This document shows positions 1 through 6,007 of a stretch of DNA of 6,067 bases, one piece after another. Every line of letters starts with the position of its first letter. Position 1 is the first letter of the stretch. The notes under the pieces are model-generated. The model saw only the letters and a program-made list of their open reading frames with translations. It searched no databases and was not told the DNA's origin. Made by a program: the position numbers and the translations under genes. The stretch is taken from positions 1 to 6,067 of the forward strand of contig JAGQUE010000123.1 in the NCBI GenBank assembly GCA_020438665.1. Reading direction: 5' to 3'. The DNA is from Nocardioidaceae bacterium. GTDB lineage: Bacteria; Actinomycetota; Actinomycetes; Propionibacteriales; Nocardioidaceae.

Positions 1-1
1 C

Positions 2-475
2 ACCGGCGACGGTAAGGGCCGCATGGACTTCGACCTCCCCGAGGTCGACAACGACCGCCTGCGCGCCCTCACCGACCCGATCAACGACGTCATCACCCGC
101 GGCGTGACGGTCAACTCGATCTACGTCCCCGTCGCCGACGCCACACCCGAGAGCGGCCTCATGCGCGACGTCGAGCTGTGGGTGCTCACCGACAGCGCCC
201 GCAACGAGCAGGTGATCGACATCGACGGCGTCGACCGCGTGGTCGACGCCCTCGACGCCCACCAGGCCTGGCAGGTCGAGCACGAGCTGCTCCAGCGTCG
301 CCGCGCGCGGCGTGCCCGCGAGGAGATCGAGGCGATCGCTGTCGCCCTGCTTCGTCACCGCTGGGCGGGGGTCGCCGGTCACCGGGGGCTCGACGATCTC
401 GCGGCGGCCGTCGCCGCGGGGGACCTGGACCCCTACCGTGCCGCGGACCGGCTGGTGGACGCGCCCGATGCGTGA
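2..475 (+). CDS. MeaB-like protein, C-terminal fragment (5' end outside window)
   Basis: The frame is open from the window edge to TGA at 473-475, so only the C-terminal ~157 residues are visible and the start is upstream. Counting from the Met codon at 23, residues ~69-147 follow the layout of the C-terminus of MeaB, the G3E-type P-loop GTPase that loads and protects adenosylcobalamin-dependent methylmalonyl-CoA mutase. Visible elements are GVDRVVDALDAHQAW, an Arg-rich RRRARRAREEIEAIA helix, and the closing GDLDPYRAADRLV. The preceding ~70 residues are odd. No NKxD guanine-specificity motif is found where MeaB should have one; the closest loose match is SIYVPVAD at residues 32-39. The codons there are uniformly G/C-ending, so I see no sign of a frameshift. 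The P-loop and switch regions would lie outside the window. The MeaB family is fairly sure for the C-terminus; the function of the whole protein is less so. The next gene starts 106 bases downstream. Confidence 0.72.
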   Translation, partial: TGDGKGRMDFDLPEVDNDRLRALTDPINDVITRGVTVNSIYVPVADATPESGLMRDVELWVLTDSARNEQVIDIDGVDRVVDALDAHQAWQVEHELLQRRRARRAREEIEAIAVALLRHRWAGVAGHRGLDDLAAAVAAGDLDPYRAADRLVDAPDA

Positions 476-514
476 GAGCGGGTCCACCGCTGAACCGACC
501 GTGCGCGCGCCTCC

Positions 515-528
515 CACCCCTAGGGGTG
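515..528. promoter_or_regulatory. Perfect 14-bp palindrome, possible operator
   Basis: CACCCCTAGGGGTG is its own reverse complement. An outer GCCT (509-512) and AGGC (530-533) extend it imperfectly. It lies in the gap before the small membrane protein gene. A weak -10-like TAGAAA (538-543, preceded by TG at 535-536) would place the palindrome over the -35 element and spacer, a usual spot for a repressor site. The ACCCC-TA-GGGGT core resembles operators of CsoR/CstR-type metal or sulfur repressors, but no such regulator is in view. The binding protein is unknown and the role is inferred. Confidence 0.4.
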
Positions 529-570
529 AAGGCCTGCTAGAAACGTGGCGACCGGTTCCTGCATGCCCTG

Positions 571-575
571 AGGAG
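571..575 (+). promoter_or_regulatory. Ribosome binding site for the 55-aa membrane protein
   Basis: AGGAG lies six bases upstream of the ATG at 582. This good Shine-Dalgarno match fixes the start of the small gene and argues against the longer in-frame opening that begins near 312, which overlaps the MeaB-like gene. Confidence 0.7.
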
Positions 576-581
576 AGCGCG

Positions 582-749
582 ATGGCCAAGAAGGTGATGC
601 TTGGCGTCGTCATCCTGTTCGTCGGGTTCTGGCTGTTCACCGACCCGTCCGGCCTGGCCGGCGCGGTGCGCGGCGCCGGCGGTCAGATCTGGAGCCTCGC
701 CACCCAGCTCTTCTCGGCCGTCATCAGGTTCATCGGCGAGGTCCTCTGA
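582..749 (+). CDS. Small hydrophobic membrane protein, 55 aa, unknown function
   Basis: A short gene of 55 residues starts at ATG 582 behind a good AGGAG site and ends at TGA 747-749. After the MAKK basic start, residues ~5-20 (VMLGVVILFVGFWLF) form a clear membrane helix or uncleaved signal anchor. A Gly/Ala-rich linker (~24-35) follows, then a second amphipathic or membrane-associated helix at ~36-54 (QIWSLATQLFSAVIRFIG). There are no cysteines and no signal-peptidase or lipobox site that I can see. The PH-domain membrane protein gene begins only four bases after its stop, so the two are almost surely co-transcribed and probably translationally coupled. A partner or accessory role for that neighbour is inferred from position only. 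I do not recognise the family by name. Confidence 0.72.
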   Translation: MAKKVMLGVVILFVGFWLFTDPSGLAGAVRGAGGQIWSLATQLFSAVIRFIGEVL

Positions 750-753
750 CGCC

Positions 754-1314
754 ATGGCGTCCATCACGGCGGGCGGACGCAGGACGCTCCTGCAACGCCT
801 GGAGCCCGACATCGGCCGCCATCTGCTGCGTGATGAGGGCGAGGACATCGTCGACGAGGTCGAGAAGCACTGGATCGTCTATGTCCGCCCCTTCGCGGAG
901 ATCCTGCTCGCCGCCGTGCTGCTCGGGATGGTCGCGGTCCTGCCGACCAACCTCGGCTGGGTTCCGTTCCTGGTGGCGGTGGGGCTGCTGCTCCACGCGG
1001 TGTGGCTGGCGCTCAAGCAGTTCCTCGACCGCTTCGTTGTGACCAACATGAGGGTGTTCCGCATCCACGGGGTCGTCAACCGCAAGATGGCCACGGTGCC
1101 GCTGGCTCGGATCCTCGACATCACCGTCGTCAAGCCGTTGCCGGGGCGGCTCCTCGGCTATGGCCACTTCGTGTTCGAGTCGGCCGCGCAGGAGCAGGGG
1201 CTGAGGGAGATCCGGTTCGTGGGCCGGCCCGACCAGCGCGACCTGGCCATCCAACGGGTCATCCAGCGCTCCGGGGTGCGAGGCCGGGTGCCGGGTCAGG
1301 TGCCACCGGTCTGA
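754..1314 (+). CDS. Bacterial PH-domain (bPH_2/DUF304-like) membrane protein
   Basis: Starting at ATG 754 the protein has 186 residues. A charged, soluble N-terminus (1-38) is followed by KHWIVYVRPFAE, the usual entry of this family, then two membrane helices at about 47-63 and 68-88. The C-terminal part (~91-160) is a bacterial PH-like domain: DRFVVTNMRVFRIHGVVNRKMATVPL, LARILDITVVKP, a LLGYGHFVFES strand and EIRFVGRPDQ, the standard order for bPH_2/DUF304 proteins (YdbS/YdbT type). The tail (172-186) is basic and Pro-rich. Such proteins sit in the membrane with the PH domain in the cytoplasm; their biochemical role is mostly unknown. The gene follows the 55-aa membrane protein by four bases. 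A longer in-frame opening begins at 601 but would overlap that gene and reads as its out-of-frame shadow, so 754 is preferred. It ends 11 bases from the convergent SDR gene. Confidence 0.85.
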   Translation: MASITAGGRRTLLQRLEPDIGRHLLRDEGEDIVDEVEKHWIVYVRPFAEILLAAVLLGMVAVLPTNLGWVPFLVAVGLLLHAVWLALKQFLDRFVVTNMRVFRIHGVVNRKMATVPLARILDITVVKPLPGRLLGYGHFVFESAAQEQGLREIRFVGRPDQRDLAIQRVIQRSGVRGRVPGQVPPV

Positions 1315-1325
1315 CGCCGAGGGCC

Positions 1326-2081
1326 TCAGAACAGCGTGGGGGCCGTCGGGGTCGTTGCGCCGACGAGCAGGGTCTGGCCGGCCAGACCGGCGGCGCCGTC
1401 GGAGGCCAGGAACAGCGCGACGTCCACGATCTCGCGCTGGGTGACCGCGCCCGGGACCTGGGTGCGGGTCATCAGCGGCGCCGACCCCTGCTCGATCCTG
1501 ACGCTCAGCCCCGATCGCTGCGTCGGCACCATCTCGGGCGCGGTCACGCTGTTGACCCGGATCCCGAGTCGAGCCCATGCCGTCCCGACGCGCTGGGTGA
1601 ACCGGTCGACCTCGAGCTCGGCGACCTCGCTGCCATGGGTGAGGTCGAACCAACGCTTGATCGACGGCATGTTGACCACCGCGCCGCCACCGCGGAGCGT
1701 GCTGGTCGCCAGGTCCAGCCTGAGCCGGGTGCCCAGCTGGAGCGGCCCCACCAGCCCGATCCGCGCCGCCTGGGCGATGAACTCGCGCTCGCCCGCGTCG
1801 ACACCGAACGGCAGTCTCGGCGCCGCGTTGTTGACCAGTACGTCGAGGTGCCCGACGCGCTCGGCGAGCTCGGCGATGGACTCGCCATCGGTGAGGTCGA
1901 GCTGGCGGTAGTCGAACCCCGTGAGGTCGGCGTCATAGTAGGACGTCAGCGACTGGGTGCCGGTGATGGTCACCCGGGCGCCGTGGCGCGAGAACGTCCG
2001 CGCCAGGAGATAGCCCAGCCCCCGCGACCCGCCGGTGACGAGCACATGTCGGCCGGAGAAGTCATAGCTGGGGCCTCCCAC
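1326..2081 (-). CDS. SDR-family oxidoreductase-like protein lacking the YxxxK catalytic pair
   Basis: This 251-residue protein has the length and Rossmann layout of a classical short-chain dehydrogenase/reductase. It shows the nucleotide-binding TGGSRGLG at 16-23, the D-x-D-like LDLTD at 61-65, VLVNNAAP at 81-88, VVNMPS at 135-140 (catalytic Ser position S140), LGIRVNSVTAPE at 172-183, and a C-terminal ALFLASDGAAGLAGQTLLV at 222-240. Where Tyr-x-x-x-Lys should stand, counting back from LGIRVN, it reads SEVAE (151-155), so both catalytic residues are absent. The helix Asn that supports the proton relay also seems replaced (FIAQAARIGLVG). It may therefore bind NAD(P) without normal SDR chemistry, or use other residues; the substrate is unknown. 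The start is GTG at 2081, set by a GGAGGGAG site. A longer ATG start at 2126 has no such site and adds a Pro/Gly-rich stretch outside the fold. It is convergent with the PH-domain gene and divergent from the CoA-transferase gene. Confidence 0.85.
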   Translation of the reverse strand: MGGPSYDFSGRHVLVTGGSRGLGYLLARTFSRHGARVTITGTQSLTSYYDADLTGFDYRQLDLTDGESIAELAERVGHLDVLVNNAAPRLPFGVDAGEREFIAQAARIGLVGPLQLGTRLRLDLATSTLRGGGAVVNMPSIKRWFDLTHGSEVAELEVDRFTQRVGTAWARLGIRVNSVTAPEMVPTQRSGLSVRIEQGSAPLMTRTQVPGAVTQREIVDVALFLASDGAAGLAGQTLLVGATTPTAPTLF

Positions 2082-2295
2082 CCGGTCTCCCTCCGGTCCC
2101 ACCGCCCTGTTCGGCGGCCGCCCCATTGTGGCACTGCCCGAAGGTGGTGCGGCACCCCGTTCCACCACGGCGCAGCAGGCCGGCTCGCGCCGGCGGTCCT
2201 CGGCCTGCGCCGGTCCGCCGTACGGCCCTATGACGCGGCCCACGATGACCGGACCCGGTTGACGCCTCAAGGGTCACCGGTGGTTGGCTTGGACC
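2082..2295. other. Divergent intergenic region between the SDR and CoA-transferase genes
   Basis: These 214 bases must hold the promoters of both divergent genes. On the plus strand TTGACG (2259-2264) is a good -35 match, but only a poor -10 (TTGGCT, 2284-2289) follows, at a long 19-base spacing. On the minus strand CACAAT (read at about 2129-2124) is a weak -10 candidate. GCCGGC-TCGC-GCCGGC (2179-2194) and the palindrome GCCGTACGGC (2217-2226) are present but are of a kind expected by chance in such GC-rich DNA. I see no convincing operator or riboswitch. Confidence 0.4.
2087..2094 (-). promoter_or_regulatory. Ribosome binding site setting the GTG start of the SDR gene
   Basis: On the minus strand GGAGGGAG is followed by ACCGG and then GTG (2081-2079). 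The GGAGG core lies eight bases from the start codon. It is the strongest Shine-Dalgarno match near this gene and favours the GTG over the upstream ATG at 2126. Confidence 0.7.
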
Positions 2296-3519
2296 ATGAC
2301 CGAGTCCGAGCAAGAGCTCCGCAAGCGGCTGCGACGTCTTCCCGACGAGCCGCGCATCGTCATCACCGGCAACCACGTCACCCCGTGGCACACGCTCCAG
2401 CTGGTCGACGACGAGCTCCCGGCCTACAAGCTGTGGGTCCTCAACGCCCAGAAGGGCGTGCCCGACCGTGACGGCGTCGTCCTCGAGACGCCGTTCGTCG
2501 GCATCGGGATGCGCAAGAGCCCGCGGCTGGCCTACACGCCGTGTCGGCTGTCACTGGTGCCGTCGCTGTTCCACACCTTCCAGCCGCCGGACGCGGTCAT
2601 CCTGCACACCACCAGGCCCCGCGACGGCAAGCTCTCGATGGGCACCGAGGTCAACGTGCTGCCGTCGGCCATCGAGGCCGTACGCCGCCGCGGCGGCCTG
2701 GTCGTCGCGCAGGTCAACGAGAACATGCCGTGGACCTTCGGCGACGCCGTCATCCCCGAGGACATCGTCGATGTCATGATCGAGGCGGACGGACCGCTGC
2801 CGACCGCGCCGGTCGCCCCGATCGACGACGAGTCGGCCCTGATCGGCTCGATGGTCGCGGCCCGGGTCCATGACGGTGCGACCCTCCAGGCCGGCATCGG
2901 TGCGGTCCCGGACGCCTCGCTGCGCGGCCTCACCACCCGCCGCGGGCTCCGCGTCTGGACCGAGATGTTCAGCGACAGCATCTTCGCCCTCGAGCAGGCC
3001 GGAGCCCTCGACCGCAACGTCAAGATCTCGGCCTCCTTCATCTTCGGTTCGCCCGAGCTCATGGAGTGGGTCGACGGCAACGACCGCATCAAGATGCTGC
3101 GCACCGAGATCACCAACGACCCGGCCCGCATCGCCCGCAACCAGGCGATGGTCAGCGTCAACACCGCGCTCCAGGTCGACCTGTTCGGGCAGGCCAACGC
3201 CTCGCGGATCAACGCCCGGATCCACTCGGGCTTCGGTGGCCAGACCGACTTCATCGTCGGTGCGCTCCACAGCGAGGGCGGGCAGGCGATCCTGGCGCTC
3301 AAGTCGTGGCACCCCAAGGCCGACGTGTCGACGATCGTGCCGCTGGTCGACGAGCCCGTCACCTCCTTCCAGCCCACCGCTGTCATCACCGAGCAGGGCG
3401 TGGCCGAGGTGTTCGGCTACAACCAGCGGGCGCAGGCCCGCCACCTCATCCGCGACGCCGCCCACCCCCAGGTGCGCGACGAGCTCTGGGAAGAGGCGTC
3501 GGCGCTCGGTCTCGCCTGA
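2296..3519 (+). CDS. Acetyl-CoA hydrolase / CoA-transferase family protein (4-hydroxybutyrate CoA-transferase-like)
   Basis: The protein has 407 residues, near the ~430 usual for single-chain family I CoA-transferases of the acetyl-CoA hydrolase/4-hydroxybutyrate CoA-transferase type. These move CoA between acetyl-CoA and another carboxylic acid, or hydrolyse acyl-CoA, through a glutamyl-CoA thioester. The N-terminal half (~20-165) carries the first lobe, with GTEVN at 116-120 and a VNENMPWTFGD region at 140-150. The second lobe shows LQAGIGAVPDA at 197-207, WTEMFSD at 221-227 with Glu223 the likely catalytic glutamate, SGFGGQTDF at 311-319 that forms the oxyanion/CoA site, and VITEQGVAEVFG at 363-374. 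All key motifs are intact. The exact acyl substrate cannot be read from sequence. ATG 2296 is chosen over an in-frame TTG at 2284; neither has a good Shine-Dalgarno site (GGTGG at 2279-2283 is 12 bases away), so leaderless translation is possible. The nearby MeaB-like gene fits a role in short-chain acyl-CoA metabolism. Confidence 0.88.
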   Translation: MTESEQELRKRLRRLPDEPRIVITGNHVTPWHTLQLVDDELPAYKLWVLNAQKGVPDRDGVVLETPFVGIGMRKSPRLAYTPCRLSLVPSLFHTFQPPDAVILHTTRPRDGKLSMGTEVNVLPSAIEAVRRRGGLVVAQVNENMPWTFGDAVIPEDIVDVMIEADGPLPTAPVAPIDDESALIGSMVAARVHDGATLQAGIGAVPDASLRGLTTRRGLRVWTEMFSDSIFALEQAGALDRNVKISASFIFGSPELMEWVDGNDRIKMLRTEITNDPARIARNQAMVSVNTALQVDLFGQANASRINARIHSGFGGQTDFIVGALHSEGGQAILALKSWHPKADVSTIVPLVDEPVTSFQPTAVITEQGVAEVFGYNQRAQARHLIRDAAHPQVRDELWEEASALGLA

Positions 3520-3579
3520 GGCCTGACCCAGGGCGACCGCCCGAGGTTGCGACGCCCCGGCGCCGCGTCGCGGACGGCG

Positions 3580-3611
3580 ATGACAGGGCCGCTGGGGCGG
3601 GTCACTAAGAT
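3580..3611 (+). promoter_or_regulatory. Probable leaderless promoter of the thioredoxin-fold/TPR gene
   Basis: TAAGAT (3606-3611) fits the actinobacterial TAnnnT -10 pattern and ends eight bases before the GTG at 3620, so transcription would begin at or within a few bases of the start codon. ATGACA (3580-3585) is a five-of-six match to TTGACA, though the 20-base spacing is long. No Shine-Dalgarno sequence precedes the GTG, which agrees with a leaderless mRNA. The rest of the 3520-3619 gap shows only a 4-bp GGGC/GCCC stem (around 3532-3543). Confidence 0.5.
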
Positions 3612-3619
3612 CGTCCCTT

Positions 3620-4534
3620 GTGACACAGCAGCCCTTCAGCCGCCCCGGTGCGGTGGACCTGTCCGGATTCGGTCAACCGGCCGCCAGTGCCCCCGGTGGT
3701 GCCGACGCCTCGGTGTCGGCCTATGCCGTGACCCTCGACGAGCAGAACTTCCAGGCGACCCTCGAGTCGTCCATGCAGGCACCGGTGCTGCTGGTGTTCT
3801 TCTCGCGCAGTCGCGCGCCGCAGAGCGGGCAGCTGGCCGATGACCTGGTGACGCTGTCCTCGGAGTTCGAGGGTCGGTTCCTGCTCGGGCTCGTCGACAT
3901 CGACCGGTCACCCGCCATCGCCCAGGCGATGCAGATCCCGTCGGTCCCGCTCGTGGTGGTCGTCGTCGACGGTCGCCCGATGCCGCTGCTCCAGGACGCG
4001 CTCCCGATCGAGGAGCTGCGCACCGCCCTGACCCAGGTGCTCCAGTCGCTGACCGCCCAGGGCGTCGCCGGCCGCCACCAGCCCCGCCAGACCGTCGCCG
4101 TCGACACGGGGGAGCCGGTCTCCGACCCGCGCTATGCGGCCGCCGAGGCTGCGTTGGCCGCCAACGACATCGACGGGGCCGTCGCCGAATATCAGAAGCT
4201 CGTGGAGGCCAACCCGGCGGACGCCGAGGCTGCTGCGGGCCTGGCCATGGCCAAGGTGCTCCAGCGGACCTTCGGGGTGGACGTGTCCGCCGCACGCACG
4301 GCGGCCGCCGAAGGCCCCGACGACGTCGCGGCCCAGACCTTGGTGGCCGACCTCGACCTGCTCGGGGGCCACGTCGACGACGCCTTCGGACGCCTCATCG
4401 AGCTGGTCCGCCGTACGTCGGGCGACGAGCGCAACGCCGCCCGTGAGCACCTGTTGGGCCTCTTCGCCGCGGTCGGCAACGACGACCCGCGCGTCCTGCG
4501 CGGTCGCCAGAACTTGGCGTCGGCCCTGTTCTGA
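3620..4534 (+). CDS. YbbN/CnoX-like thioredoxin-fold and TPR protein without redox cysteines
   Basis: The protein has 304 residues from GTG 3620. It opens with TQQPFSRPGAVDLSGF, as in actinobacterial YbbN-like proteins, then a Gly/Ala-rich linker (~20-34). A thioredoxin fold follows at ~35-145: VTLDEQNFQATL, VLLVFF, FLLGLVDIDRSPAIAQAMQIPSVP with the conserved cis-Pro107, VVVVVDGRPMPLLQDALP. The WCGPC site is replaced by S-R-A-P-Q (Arg65 and Gln68 at the Cys positions), and the protein contains no Cys anywhere, so thiol chemistry is excluded. The C-terminal half has TPR-type helices at ~169-215 (AAAEAALAANDIDGAVAEYQKL) and a terminal helical domain (~236-304), DPRVLRGRQNLASALF being the family's usual end. 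E. coli YbbN (CnoX) is a holdase that hands clients to GroEL and DnaK; a chaperone or scaffold role here is inferred. It is convergent with the xylulokinase gene, 13 bases apart. Confidence 0.87.
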   Translation: MTQQPFSRPGAVDLSGFGQPAASAPGGADASVSAYAVTLDEQNFQATLESSMQAPVLLVFFSRSRAPQSGQLADDLVTLSSEFEGRFLLGLVDIDRSPAIAQAMQIPSVPLVVVVVDGRPMPLLQDALPIEELRTALTQVLQSLTAQGVAGRHQPRQTVAVDTGEPVSDPRYAAAEAALAANDIDGAVAEYQKLVEANPADAEAAAGLAMAKVLQRTFGVDVSAARTAAAEGPDDVAAQTLVADLDLLGGHVDDAFGRLIELVRRTSGDERNAAREHLLGLFAAVGNDDPRVLRGRQNLASALF

Positions 4535-4547
4535 GGCGATCCTCTCG

Positions 4548-5945
4548 CTAGTCGGCGCTCGGCCCGGGGTAGTAGGCCGCCCGCCAGGCGGCGTAGGCCT
4601 CCTGGAGCCCCGGGCGGTCGCGAGGCTCCACGTGGTGGCGGCGGAGCGGTGCCGACGCGTCCGGACCCGCCGCGAGCAGGGCGGCGCCCAGGGCGGCGGC
4701 GCTGCGCACCTCCACCCGCGTGACCGGTCGCTGGAGGGTGTCCGCGACCAGCTGTTGGACCCATGTCTCGCGGCCGCCGCCGCCGACCAGCCACACGCGT
4801 CCGGACGACGGTCGGAGGAGGTCCGCGGCGCGGCGGACGAGGAACGCCTGTGCCTCGGCCGCAGCCCGGGCCCGCTGCCCGGTCGTCGCGTCGGCGTCGC
4901 CGTCCCAGCCCGCGCCGGCGACCGCCCGAGGTCGCATGGCGCCTCGTTCGTCGGCGAGGAAGGGCCGGAACCGAACGCCTCCCGCGCCGGGCGGCTGCTC
5001 CCGGGCCGCGGCGGCGAAGGCCGGCCAGTCCAGTCCGAGCCGTTCGTGTGCCCAGGTGAGCGCCAGCCCCCCGTTGAGCACCGCCACCATGGCGTAGTGA
5101 CTGCCCCCGGCGTCGGCGAAGCAGTGCCAGTCGAGGGTGCCGTCATCGCCCGGCGGCGGGCTGACCGGGGCGATCACCTGGAGACCGGTGCCGAGGTTGA
5201 CCACCAGGTCACCGTTCCGCCAGCCGCCGACGCCGCGCTGGAGGGCCAGCAGCGAGGCAGGGGTGTCGCCTGCGCCGATGACGAGGTCGCGGCCCTGCCA
5301 CGTCCCGACCACGCGGTCGCTGGGCTCGACGCCGGGCAGCAGCCGAGCCGGCACGCCGCTCGCGTCGCCCACCTCCGGCACCCACGCACCCGCCGCGACA
5401 TCCCACAGCAGCGTCCCCGAGGCGTCGCTGGGATCGGTGAGCAACCGGCCCGCCGGGTCGTCGGCCAGGTGGTGACGCACCACGTCCTTGGCCAGCAGGA
5501 CGCGGTCGGCTCGGCTCAGTGACTCGGGCTCGTGGGTCGCCAGCCAGCCCAGCACCGGCCCGGTCAGGCCGGGGGAGAACGGTCCCCCGAGCCGGGCTCG
5601 CAGACGCGGGTCGAGCCCTTCCCACACCGCCGCCAGCCCGCGGGCGCGGGCATCGGGCCAGAGCACGGCGCGCCGTACGGCGTGGCCCGCGGTGTCCACC
5701 AGCACGGCACCGTGCATGTGCCCGGTGACGCCGACGGCCCTGATCATGGGCAGCGGAACGGTGTCGAGCACGGCGCGCAGGCCGTCACCGACGGCGGCGA
5801 CCCACACGTCCGGGTCGGCCTCGGCCCAACCGGGCCGGGGCTCGTCATGGCCGACGGGCGCCTCGTACTCCTGGGACAGGACTCCGTCGTCGCGCACCAC
5901 CAGCAGCTTGAGGCTGCTGGTGCCGAGGTCGATGCCGAGGTGCAC
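4548..5945 (-). CDS. xylB: Xylulokinase-type FGGY carbohydrate kinase
   Basis: The protein has 465 residues, slightly shorter than E. coli XylB (484). FGGY kinases phosphorylate sugars with ATP; xylulokinase makes D-xylulose 5-phosphate for the pentose phosphate pathway. The first actin-like lobe opens with GIDLGTSSLKLLVV, where Asp6 contacts ATP/Mg. GHMHGAVLVD at 75-84 matches the XylB substrate loop (Met77, His78 in place), and RRAVLWPDAR follows at 91-100. LVIGAGDTPASLLAL at 221-235 carries Asp227, the expected catalytic base. The second lobe shows VVNLGTGLQVI at 248-258 and the adenosine motif VWLVGGGGRETWVQQLVAD at 384-402, then SAAALGAALLA. All catalytic positions look intact. The start is GTG at 5945; the frame is closed by a TGA four codons upstream and no other good start exists. 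There is no clear Shine-Dalgarno site. Another minus-strand gene ends 62 bases upstream, so an operon is possible. Xylulose is the likely substrate, but a related ketose or polyol cannot be excluded. Confidence 0.88.
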   Translation of the reverse strand: MHLGIDLGTSSLKLLVVRDDGVLSQEYEAPVGHDEPRPGWAEADPDVWVAAVGDGLRAVLDTVPLPMIRAVGVTGHMHGAVLVDTAGHAVRRAVLWPDARARGLAAVWEGLDPRLRARLGGPFSPGLTGPVLGWLATHEPESLSRADRVLLAKDVVRHHLADDPAGRLLTDPSDASGTLLWDVAAGAWVPEVGDASGVPARLLPGVEPSDRVVGTWQGRDLVIGAGDTPASLLALQRGVGGWRNGDLVVNLGTGLQVIAPVSPPPGDDGTLDWHCFADAGGSHYAMVAVLNGGLALTWAHERLGLDWPAFAAAAREQPPGAGGVRFRPFLADERGAMRPRAVAGAGWDGDADATTGQRARAAAEAQAFLVRRAADLLRPSSGRVWLVGGGGRETWVQQLVADTLQRPVTRVEVRSAAALGAALLAAGPDASAPLRRHHVEPRDRPGLQEAYAAWRAAYYPGPSAD

Positions 5946-6007
5946 GAGGCCCAGTCAACCGTGTGGCGGCGGTTGCCGGGCCTCGTGCCCTCCCGATCGG
6001 CTGGTGG

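Noticed and set aside
515..528. The 14-bp palindrome as a rho-independent terminator for the MeaB-like gene.
   Set aside because: As a hairpin it has only a 5-bp stem with a CTAG loop and no T-tract follows; an operator is the better reading.
2143..2169. GTGGTG/CACCAC inverted repeat (2144-2149 and 2163-2168) as a possible regulatory hairpin.
   Set aside because: The 6-bp stem with a 13-base loop is weak and has no conserved riboswitch or attenuator features.
2179..2194. GCCGGC-TCGC-GCCGGC inverted repeat in the divergent gap.
   Set aside because: The stem is only 6 bp of a GC-palindromic hexamer that is frequent in this DNA, with no T-tract and no promoter element beside it.
1002..2471. 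Long plus-strand open frame across the PH-domain gene, the SDR gene and the start of the CoA-transferase gene.
   Set aside because: It overlaps three well-supported genes in other frames and shows no recognisable domain; it is a GC-driven shadow.
4535..4547. Possible shared terminator between the convergent thioredoxin-fold and xylulokinase genes.
   Set aside because: The 13 bases hold no inverted repeat or T-tract; the same is true of the 11 bases at 1315-1325.
3908..5146. Long minus-strand open frame opposite the thioredoxin-fold gene and running into the xylulokinase gene.
   Set aside because: It overlaps two genes with clear family motifs, its product is low-complexity Arg/Pro/Gly-rich sequence without a domain, and high GC makes such antisense frames long by chance.
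5671..5682. Perfect palindrome CGCCGTACGGCG inside the xylulokinase gene.
   Set aside because: It lies in normal coding sequence of a conserved region, and a shorter GCCGTACGGC occurs at 2217-2226; both are readily explained by base composition.
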